A DNA stretch of 64,000 nucleotides from JAOZPE01 sp964601275. GTDB lineage: Bacteria; Krumholzibacteriota; Krumholzibacteriia; JAJRXK01. The stretch is from contig CAZRMV010000005.1 of the NCBI GenBank assembly GCA_964601275.1, forward strand, positions 124,001 through 188,000. The letters are read 5' to 3'. Positions 16,301 through 22,015 of the stretch are shown in pieces (position 1 is the stretch's first letter; each line of letters starts with the position of its first letter). The notes under the pieces were generated by a model. The model saw only the letters and a program-made list of their open reading frames with translations. It ran no database searches and was not told where the DNA came from. A program made the position numbers and the translations under genes.

Positions 16301-17639
16301 ACCGTCACCGCAGGACACGATCGGGCTGGTCCGGGCCACGATCGAACGGGACTGCGTCCCGGAAGGGCTGGAGGAAGTCCTTTCACAGCTGAAGTCGGAG
16401 TCGACCGGCGGACTCGTCTCCCGTTCGCCATGGGTGGTTCTGCGCCTGTGGGCGAGTGGGGAGGAATGGCTCTGTCTCCGGTGCGAGCGCGAACTTGACG
16501 ACAAGGAACAGGTCTTTCTCACCGCGGTGGCGGGGCTGTTGAGCCTGAGCGGCGAGGCCTCGATCACGCCGCCGCTGCAGAACCTGATCAAGGAACCCGA
16601 CGCCCAACCCGGCGCCGCCTACGGAATCATCGGCACGAGTCCGGAAATCGTCGGTGTGCTGAGGATGATCGAGATGGTCAAGGACAACGACGTGACCATC
16701 CTCATTCTCGGAGAAAACGGAACCGGGAAGGACCTGGTCGCACGAGCCATCCACAACGCGGGGTGGCGTTCGAAGCGGGAATTCGTGGCGGTGAACTGCG
16801 CCTCGATTCCTTCTTCCTTGCTGGAAAGCGAACTGTTCGGACACGAGAAGGGTGCGTTCACCTCTGCGGTGGATCGGCGCATCGGGATCTTCGAGCGGGC
16901 GGAGGGGGGAAGCGTCTTTCTCGACGAGATCGCCGAGATGCCGCTGGCGATGCAAGCGAAGCTGCTGCGCGTGCTGCAGGACAAGACCTTCACCCGGGTC
17001 GGGGGAAGCAAGACCATCCATAGCGACGTGCGGTTGATCGCGGCCACCAACCGGGACCTTTCCCGGGAGGTCGAGCAAGGGCGTTTCCGGATGGATCTCT
17101 TCTACCGTCTCAACGTCATCACCATCCACCTGCCGCCGCTGCGGGAACACAAGGAGGATATCCGGCCGTTGGTCCATCACTTCCTGCATTCATTCTCGGA
17201 GGAATTCCGTCGGCCGGTGCGGGGGATCACCGATGAGGCGATCGAGCGGCTCATGGAGTACGACTGGCCCGGCAACATCCGGGAGCTGGAGAACGTGATC
17301 AAGAAGGCCATCGTCTTCGCCGGGAGGGACCTGTTGAGGGTGGAGGACATGCCCCGTCTCGGCGCCGGGCAACCCTCGGTACGGCCTCGGGCCGGTCTGC
17401 CGGAGACGGTCCGCAGCCTGGTGGAGGGACAGGACTATTCCGAAGAGCGTCCCCTGATGCCCCGGCTCGAGCTCGAACTGGCCTGGGAGCTGGTGCAGGC
17501 GGTCGGAAACAAGACCAAGGCCGCCCGGCTGCTGGGAATCACCAAGCCCACCCTCTACAATCGGCTGCGGCGCTACGAAGAGCTCAATCCGAGCCGTCGC
17601 AGCCCCCGGTCGCGCAAGCGGATGGAAAGCGGGGCCTGA
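13314..17639 (+). CDS. Giant TPR-GAF-like sigma-54-dependent transcriptional activator
   Basis: 1441 residues from ATG 13314; an in-frame opening continues upstream but overlaps the previous gene. The first 380 residues are unassigned. Residues about 380-430 look like a winged helix (RRAFSIREDELAEAVGELHERR). Residues about 450-930 are TPR repeats (for example AKAYNQLGLLQYEESNYQQSL). A GAF-like segment covers about 950-1095. The AAA+ core carries Walker A GENGTGKD (1133), Walker B SVFLDEIAEM (about 1200) and the arginine-finger region FRMDLFYRLNV. The sigma-54-contacting loop is GAFTSA (1180) rather than GAFTGA. A Fis-type helix-turn-helix closes the protein (NKTKAARLLGITKPTLYNRLRRY). It should couple a TPR-sensed partner to sigma-54 RNA polymerase. 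No kinase or receiver domain is present; its targets are unknown. Confidence 0.88.
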   Translation: MNDVLVAHRFQRLVPLHAGGDLRLDLARDVASDTLGSLLTVGPKVESAGELSLRVRLKFFEGGPLFRPMLPLTVVRSAEGLHLLLPPIEAHPWESQLLAAEGALAVGDLRIILDGLKRHEDAGCPAGGLKLDMLYRDEQGPFFLPLAYVLPSPSSFSYHDRLLCRQESRELREELGGLCRRYLKMAGGRLSGEQRRQVELIQAELVAEEPEPPAPRPLRPLVQTLEALREEGGALIVKGGARSLHEAAEVITAWARISERRLAILRPHVCSPVQRYRRGGGQEHGPVILLRNYSSYAPFAQSLQYLRSMDWLSQREIVVVLVEASTSGEASRLFLEGLRGKGSERGFEWNLPGDGSPSAPKQEAGEGLAGRILEALQVARRPLSGEFLRRAFSIREDELAEAVGELHERRRAECLYGMADDGGPQRQLLLTLPWDARIEVAADREKEISGLLSSTLGSLKGRPGWGRLWLDLESALDHDPPRAPGLVRQIAEQCEKEGERLLPYAAYERLLATREGRARSKLEDRGRAALIMGEVHSELGETERALGILQGALQEVEEEGAPASGKLVQLAVDLTLALTAIQTDRGDYLEINDLVRASLEKYEEDLSALPRCRLYLDLSWALFRLGRTREAARYSELVLRILDAERHPLEVAKAYNQLGLLQYEESNYQQSLINLERALVLREQAGDSIAVARSYNNLSLTYRSLGRLLEAERCLKRSLTVKIKAGDTVGVANAQLNLGLLAIVQGDPEKARACAAECLHAARSCGSLRSEAEAHGLLGEAAMEEGKWEEARDYLLRDLEICRSIHHDTERLATLRRLLRAQIKLGELDEVRQRLAEARELLGTVPSRFEGSMLDIYEAGLLRDDGKLEEALELLAKAARNFGAIHRFDLQVDALARKAELEWEMGEVSKTRATLRQAREIAVRQEIHRFPQRFLDLESRVGEIPENVSVPEGVDRHLEAIADLLSPGGDLQGRRIEGVLRAVAATLGVPEVHLVRPSPQDTIGLVRATIERDCVPEGLEEVLSQLKSESTGGLVSRSPWVVLRLWASGEEWLCLRCERELDDKEQVFLTAVAGLLSLSGEASITPPLQNLIKEPDAQPGAAYGIIGTSPEIVGVLRMIEMVKDNDVTILILGENGTGKDLVARAIHNAGWRSKREFVAVNCASIPSSLLESELFGHEKGAFTSAVDRRIGIFERAEGGSVFLDEIAEMPLAMQAKLLRVLQDKTFTRVGGSKTIHSDVRLIAATNRDLSREVEQGRFRMDLFYRLNVITIHLPPLREHKEDIRPLVHHFLHSFSEEFRRPVRGITDEAIERLMEYDWPGNIRELENVIKKAIVFAGRDLLRVEDMPRLGAGQPSVRPRAGLPETVRSLVEGQDYSEERPLMPRLELELAWELVQAVGNKTKAARLLGITKPTLYNRLRRYEELNPSRRSPRSRKRMESGA

Positions 17640-17658
17640 GGCCGGAATCGTGACCTAT

Positions 17659-17673
17659 GCCCCGTTTCGGGGC
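17659..17673 (+). terminator. Short hairpin after the activator gene
   Basis: GCCCCG-TTT-CGGGGC, a 6-bp perfect stem 20 bases after the stop codon. There is no U-tract, so it is a weak terminator candidate. Confidence 0.35.
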
Positions 17674-17699
17674 CGGAGGCGGTGGCGGCGAAGTTTTCA

Positions 17700-17737
17700 T
17701 CTGGAGGGTTCCCATATGGGTCCAGATTTCGTATAGT
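17700..17737 (+). promoter_or_regulatory. Promoter with overlapping dyad before a small secreted protein
   Basis: TTCCCA (17709-17714), 17-base spacer and TATAGT (17732-17737) form a promoter candidate. The -35 is enclosed by TCTGGA (17700-17705) and TCCAGA (17721-17726), with CCCATATGGG in between. The nested palindromes suggest an operator or a short RNA hairpin at the promoter. Confidence 0.4.
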
Positions 17738-17798
17738 GTCTTGGGGTAGTCCAGGGTGACCCGGATGATCATTCCCGCGTTCGAAGAGAGGTCCTCCT

Positions 17799-18158
17799 GT
17801 GATGCGCTTTGGCTTGTTCGCCGCTCTGGCGCTCGTGGCCGCGGTTCTTCTCTCGACCGTCGTGCAGCCCGCCGAGGCGGCCAATGTCCTGAAATTGAAG
17901 CTGGAGGCGGGTCGGCACGAGGTGCGGGTCGGGGATCAGACCCTCGTCATCGAGACCAGCGAAGACCTGGTGGTTCGCGTCCAGCGGGACGGAGATTTCA
18001 TCCGCGGCGTCATCGAGGCGGCCGACGCCAACCGGGTGGCGCGCGTCACCATCACCCTGCTCGGCCCTCCCGACCGGGTGATCTTCGGAGGCGAAGTCTC
18101 TGGGCCGACCACCTTCGATTCCAGCAGTCCCGAGGAAACCGGCGGTTCGGACACCTAG
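17799..18158 (+). CDS. Small secreted protein of unknown function
   Basis: 119 residues from GTG 17799; the ATG at 17802 is equally good, and AGAGAGG lies 7-10 bases upstream. The signal peptide (LFAALALVAAVLLSTVVQPAEA) is followed by a short beta-rich domain: LKLKLEAGRHEVRVGDQTLVIETSEDLV, then VQRDGDFIRGVIEAADANRVARVTITLLG, ending in an acidic/serine tail. No family, lipobox or catalytic motif is recognised. It has its own promoter candidate with an overlapping dyad and is followed by 570 bases without a gene. Confidence 0.65.
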   Translation: MMRFGLFAALALVAAVLLSTVVQPAEAANVLKLKLEAGRHEVRVGDQTLVIETSEDLVVRVQRDGDFIRGVIEAADANRVARVTITLLGPPDRVIFGGEVSGPTTFDSSSPEETGGSDT

Positions 18159-18200
18159 GGTCGGCCTGCGACCGATCTTGGCCCCAAACCGTCAAATCAT

Positions 18201-18216
18201 TTTACTAAATAGTAAA
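18201..18216. repeat. AT-rich inverted repeat, possible operator
   Basis: TTTACTA-AA-TAGTAAA, perfect 7-bp arms with a 2-base centre, in an otherwise GC-rich region and about 45 bases after the stop codon of the small secreted protein. It could be a protein-binding site. No gene starts close by. Confidence 0.4.
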
Positions 18217-18611
18217 TATTCTTTAGGTCCTCCCGGGGGGAGCCTTCTCTCCCCGTTCTCTGTCTATTTTCATCTCCTTGAAATCCAATGGGTTGCGCGG
18301 ATCTTCCTCCATCTGGAGGTTGATTCGTTCCTGGCACGTCCCATGCTCTCCCATGAAGGTGGATCGGCACACAAGCCAATTTTGCTGGCCAGAGGCGGCC
18401 GGAGATGTGTCAGGAATACGAGGGATCTCCGCCGCCTGCCAGCAAGCCCCCGGCATGGGATGCCGTCCGTTCGATCGCGAATCTCGCTGGGCTACCGGAC
18501 GTCGGGTTTCTGCAATGGAGGCCCGGCGTTCGGCGTTGAGGCCCCGGGCAGCCCGGATCGGGGGTCCGCATCCGCCGCACGACCGCGCTTCGACCACCGC
18601 CGATTCCGCCG

Positions 18612-18640
18612 TCGACAGGCCGGGTCGAGGCCGCTACAGT
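18612..18640 (+). promoter_or_regulatory. Putative promoter of the secreted propeller gene
   Basis: TCGACA (18612-18617), 17-base spacer, TACAGT (18635-18640), giving a leader of about 80 bases before the GTG start at 18729. Confidence 0.4.
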
Positions 18641-18728
18641 CCTCATTCCACCGGGCCCGGTCCACCGGGTCTTCCCATCCGGGGGGGACCGGCTGCCCGG
18701 GTCGTCCACCAGCGGAGATTGGATCGTC

Positions 18729-19508
18729 GTGCGCCGAGACCACGTGCTGTGGGGAATTGGACTGACCTTCTTCCTGGCGGCCTTGGGCCCGCTCGTCGGT
18801 CGGACCGCCGAGCTGTCCGCCCTGCCCGAGCTGCAGGTCGTCGACCGCCGCGAGCTTCGCCTCCCGACCGACGGGGTGCGGGGTCTTCTGGCGGACGGCT
18901 CGACCCTGGTGTTGCTGGCGGGGGAGAACCGGGGTCTCTCCGCCCCCGATTCCTCCTTCACCGCGCGGCTTTTGCGCTATGACCCCGGGACGGGGGAGGT
19001 TTCCCTGATCGCGAGCGAGCGGGACGGGTACGAGACCGGATTGACCGCCGATGACGAGGCCTGGTGGAGCTGCGGCAGCCTCCTGGGGGCCCAGGCAGGA
19101 ATCTATCGCATTTCACCGGAGGACGGCTCGGTCCTGCTGACCCTGCCCTTCCCCGGCCACCACCCCGGCGGAATCGCCTTTGACGGCACCTACCTGTGGG
19201 TCGTCGACTGCGACGCGCGCAAGCTCGAGCGGGTGGAGGTGGAGGAAGGCCGGGTGTCGAGGAAGGTGGCCTCGCCGTCGATGTACCCCACCGGCCTGGC
19301 CTACGATGGTTATCATTTCTGGTGCGCCGATGCGACCACCGGGCGCATCTACCGGCTCAAGGGGTACAACGGCCGGGCCGACGCGGTGCTCGCTCGGGAG
19401 GTCTTCGAGCGGCCCGGCGAATTCGTGAGTCTGGGATGGGGAGACGGGGCGCTCTGGGCGGTGGCGGCCGGCGACTCCTTCGCGGTGCGGCTGCAGATCT
19501 CCCGCTGA
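18729..19508 (+). CDS. Secreted beta-propeller-like protein
   Basis: 259 residues from a GTG start preceded by AGCGGAGA. The N-terminus is a signal peptide (LWGIGLTFFLAALGPLVG). The mature part has propeller-type blades with repeating patterns such as PGGIAFDGTYLWVVDCDARKLERVE and PTGLAYDGYHFWCADATTGRIYRLK, resembling NHL/streptogramin-lyase-like propellers. About four to five blades are visible, fewer than a closed ring usually needs, so it may be a minimal or dimeric propeller. No catalytic residues can be named. It is located in the periplasm or outside the cell. Confidence 0.7.
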   Translation: MRRDHVLWGIGLTFFLAALGPLVGRTAELSALPELQVVDRRELRLPTDGVRGLLADGSTLVLLAGENRGLSAPDSSFTARLLRYDPGTGEVSLIASERDGYETGLTADDEAWWSCGSLLGAQAGIYRISPEDGSVLLTLPFPGHHPGGIAFDGTYLWVVDCDARKLERVEVEEGRVSRKVASPSMYPTGLAYDGYHFWCADATTGRIYRLKGYNGRADAVLAREVFERPGEFVSLGWGDGALWAVAAGDSFAVRLQISR

Positions 19509-19553
19509 GCTGGGCGGCGGGCGGGTCGGGCGTCCCACCGCGAGAGGGGCCGC

Positions 19554-19583
19554 TTGACGGTCCCGGCGCGGCCGACGTAGGGT
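19554..19583 (+). promoter_or_regulatory. Putative promoter of the tandem-fur / alr operon
   Basis: TTGACG (19554-19559), 18-base spacer, TAGGGT (19578-19583). No Fur-box-like palindrome overlaps it, so autoregulation is not evident. Confidence 0.5.
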
Positions 19584-19662
19584 GTGGTCTGAAACTGGAA
19601 TTCATCTTCAGGTCGAATCGACGGCGGCCCCTCGTGGGCGGCCGGCATCCCGGCGGAATCCC

Positions 19663-20703
19663 ATGTCCTCCACTCCTTCTTCCGGCGACGCTTCCGGATC
19701 CCCTTCCTTGGTGGAGCGGTTCCGCAAGCATCTGAGCCGGGAAGGACTGAAGTGCACCCGCCAGCGGGACCTCATCGCCGGGGTCTTTGCAACCATTCCC
19801 GGACACGTGAGCGTGGAGGAGCTGGCGGCGCAGGTGGCATCTCGGGATGCCTCGATCGGATATGCGACGGTGTATCGCACCCTGAAGCTGTTGGTCGAGG
19901 GGGGGCTGGCCTCGATCCATCGCTTCGGCGACGGCCAGACCCGTTTCGAGGTGCGCCGGGAAGGTCATCACGACCATCTCATCTGCCTGGAGTGCGGCAC
20001 CGTCATCGAATTCCACTCCGATCGGCTGGAACGGCGGCAGGAGGAGGTTGCGCGGACCTTCGGGTTCCACATCCAGCGGCATCGCCATGAACTCTTCGGG
20101 ATCTGCGAAGCCTTCGCGTCCGGCCGCTCGTGTCCGTTCCGGGACCAGGCGCTCGCCGAATCGGGACGGGTGAACCCGCGGCCCGGGGGCACTTCACGCC
20201 ACCTGATGGACGAGATTCCCGGCACGCGGGAACTTCCGGCCTCCTTCCGTGCCCACCTGGAGCGCGAGGGCCTCAAGTCGACCCGACAGCGGACCCTCAT
20301 CGTCGAGGTCTTTGCCCGGATGGCGGGCCACATCAGCGTCGACGAGCTGTTGGCCGAAGTGAGGAAACGGGAGGACCACGTCAGCTACGCCACGGTCTAC
20401 CGGACCCTCAAACTGCTGGTCGAAGGAGGCTTCGCGGTGGAGCGGAGTTTCGGGGACGGCCACCGTCGCTACGAGAGACGCAGCCAGGAGCACCACGATC
20501 ACATGATCTGTGAACGCACCGGCCGCATCATCGAATTCCATGACCAGGAGATCGAGGCCCTCCAGGAGGCCATCGCCCGCGATCTCGGCTTCCGGTTGAT
20601 GCGCCATCGACACGAGCTCTACGGTCATCTGAAGGCCGATCCACCCGACCGGCACGGCCTCGGCGGGCAGGTGCCCCGCGGGGCGCAAGAAGGTTCAGGA
20701 TGA
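19663..20703 (+). CDS. Tandem Fur-Fur regulator (two Fur domains in one chain)
   Basis: 346 residues containing two complete Fur-family units. Unit 1 covers about residues 16-165 and unit 2 about 187-330, joined by a linker rich in Gly, Pro and Arg. Both carry the same DNA-recognition helix segment YATVYRTLKLLVEGG and the metal motif HHDH (102-105 and 277-280). Unit 1 keeps the structural zinc cysteines Cys108/Cys111 and Cys148/Cys157. Unit 2 keeps only Cys283; its partner is Thr286 and the C-terminal pair is missing. Fur normally works as a homodimer that represses iron uptake genes when loaded with Fe(II), so this would be a covalent pseudo-dimer. There is no stop between the units. The gene overlaps alr by ATGA and stands beside feoAB, a natural target. 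Confidence 0.9.
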   Translation: MSSTPSSGDASGSPSLVERFRKHLSREGLKCTRQRDLIAGVFATIPGHVSVEELAAQVASRDASIGYATVYRTLKLLVEGGLASIHRFGDGQTRFEVRREGHHDHLICLECGTVIEFHSDRLERRQEEVARTFGFHIQRHRHELFGICEAFASGRSCPFRDQALAESGRVNPRPGGTSRHLMDEIPGTRELPASFRAHLEREGLKSTRQRTLIVEVFARMAGHISVDELLAEVRKREDHVSYATVYRTLKLLVEGGFAVERSFGDGHRRYERRSQEHHDHMICERTGRIIEFHDQEIEALQEAIARDLGFRLMRHRHELYGHLKADPPDRHGLGGQVPRGAQEGSG

Positions 20704-21851
20704 GTTCGCGCGTTCCCGGGATGCAATGGATCGAGGTGGACGGAAGAAGGCTCGGCGAGAACCTTCGATCGTTCCGCCGGCTCCTCCCGAAGGGAGCCGA
20801 GTTGGCGCCGGTGGTCAAGAGCAACGCCTACGGTCACGGGCTGGCGATTGCCGCCGGGGCCTTCGCCCGGGCGGGGGCGGACTGGTTCTGTGTGCATTCC
20901 CACCCCGAGGCGGTCCAGCTCGACGAACTCGGGTTGGGACGGCCCATCCTCATCCTGGGCCCCTTGGATCGGGGGGAGCTCGGCGACGCTCTCGAGCGGG
21001 GATTCCACTGCACGGTCTACGACCCCGCCCGCCTGCAGGAGATGGCGGAAACCGCGGCGCTCCTGGAGACCACGGCGCGGATCCACTTGAAGGTCGAGAC
21101 CGGAACCTGGCGGCAGGGGGTGGCCGGTCCGGAGTTCCTCGAGTGTCTCTCATTGATCAAGGACAACCCCCGGCTTTCCCTGGAAGGTCTGCACAGTCAT
21201 TACGCCAACATCGAGGACACCACCGACCATTCCTATGCCGACGCCCAGAACCGCGCCTTCGAGGAAGCTCTGGCGAGGGTTCGGCGGGAGGGACTGCAAC
21301 CGCGGCGGGTGCACATGAGTTGCAGCGCGGCGGCCATCCTCTTTCCTCGGCGGCACATGGATCTCGCCCGCATCGGGATCTCCGCCTATGGCTACTGGCC
21401 GAGCCCCGCGACCCAGGTTTCCGCCGCCCAGGAAGGGAGAAGCACGGTGGAGCTGGCTCCCGCGCTGCAGTGGAAGGTCAAGGTGGCGCAGGTGAAGCGG
21501 GTTCCCGCCGGTTCATTCATCGGATACGGGTGCACCGACAAGGCGGAGATCGACACCCGGCTCGCGGTCTTGCCGGTGGGCTACGCGGACGGTTACGACC
21601 GGAGCATGGGAGGGCAGGCCCACGTCCTCCTGCACGGCCGCCGCTGTCCGGTGCGGGGTCGCATCTGCATGAACCTCATGATGGTCGACGTGAGTCACCT
21701 GCCGCAGGTGGCGGTCGGAGATACCGCGATTCTGCTGGGACAGCAAGACGACGAGAGGATCACCGCGGAAACCCTTGCCCGCTGGGCCTCCACCATCCAC
21801 TACGAGGTCTTGGCCCGTTTGCGGGTGGACCTTCCCCGGATCGAGGTCTGA
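20700..21851 (+). CDS. alr: Alanine racemase
   Basis: 383 residues, normal for Alr. The PLP lysine is in VVKSNAYGHG (Lys40), and the catalytic tyrosine of the other face lies in the IGYGCTDKAEIDTRLAVLPVGYADGY region. SHYANIEDTTD and GRICMNLMMVDVS are further family motifs. The enzyme makes D-alanine for peptidoglycan in the cytoplasm as a dimer. Its start ATG overlaps the stop of the tandem-fur gene (ATGA), so translation is probably coupled and expression tied to the fur promoter, an unusual pairing of iron regulation and cell-wall synthesis. The 3' end overlaps by 52 bases with the convergent small Feo-associated gene. Confidence 0.93.
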   Translation: MSSRVPGMQWIEVDGRRLGENLRSFRRLLPKGAELAPVVKSNAYGHGLAIAAGAFARAGADWFCVHSHPEAVQLDELGLGRPILILGPLDRGELGDALERGFHCTVYDPARLQEMAETAALLETTARIHLKVETGTWRQGVAGPEFLECLSLIKDNPRLSLEGLHSHYANIEDTTDHSYADAQNRAFEEALARVRREGLQPRRVHMSCSAAAILFPRRHMDLARIGISAYGYWPSPATQVSAAQEGRSTVELAPALQWKVKVAQVKRVPAGSFIGYGCTDKAEIDTRLAVLPVGYADGYDRSMGGQAHVLLHGRRCPVRGRICMNLMMVDVSHLPQVAVGDTAILLGQQDDERITAETLARWASTIHYEVLARLRVDLPRIEV

Positions 21852-22015
21852 GCGATTCCCGCCCCCGAGGCCGGGCAATTGGAACAACCGCCGCTCTCAC
21901 TGAAATCGGGGTCGGCCGAGTGGAACTGGCGCAGCAAATGGCGAACGGTCACCAAGACGGCCAACGCCACCAGAACCAGCACGACGATCAGTTGAAGGGT
22001 TTCCATGGCTCTCAT
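21800..22015 (-). CDS. Small Cys-rich membrane protein associated with FeoB
   Basis: 71 residues: one N-terminal transmembrane segment (LQLIVVLVLVALAVLVTV), then a short soluble tail with CSNC (residues 44-47) and a basic end. This layout matches the small 'FeoB-associated Cys-rich membrane proteins' found at the end of feo operons. The start at 22015 overlaps the feoB stop (ATGA), suggesting translational coupling; a second Met three codons later (22006) is also possible. Its role in ferrous iron transport is not established. Its 3' end runs 52 bases into the convergent alr gene. Confidence 0.7.
   Translation of the reverse strand: MRAMETLQLIVVLVLVALAVLVTVRHLLRQFHSADPDFSESGGCSNCPASGAGIAQTSIRGRSTRKRAKTS

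Larger units (their letters stand above)
18159..18728 (+). other. 570-base stretch without a convincing gene
   Basis: An open frame across most of it (18178-18765) has the Arg/Ser/Pro-rich composition of GC-rich non-coding sequence and no family resemblance. The first 80 bases are AT-rich for this genome and contain a 16-base palindrome. A promoter candidate for the next gene lies at 18612-18640. Nothing else is recognisable. Confidence 0.5.

Noticed and set aside
18178..18765. 195-residue open frame in the gene-free stretch
   Set aside because: The composition is that of translated non-coding GC-rich DNA and its end overlaps the start of a better supported gene.
20206..20703. Second Fur unit as a separate gene starting at ATG 20206
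   Set aside because: There is no stop codon after the first unit and no good ribosome binding site before this ATG; the frame is continuous.
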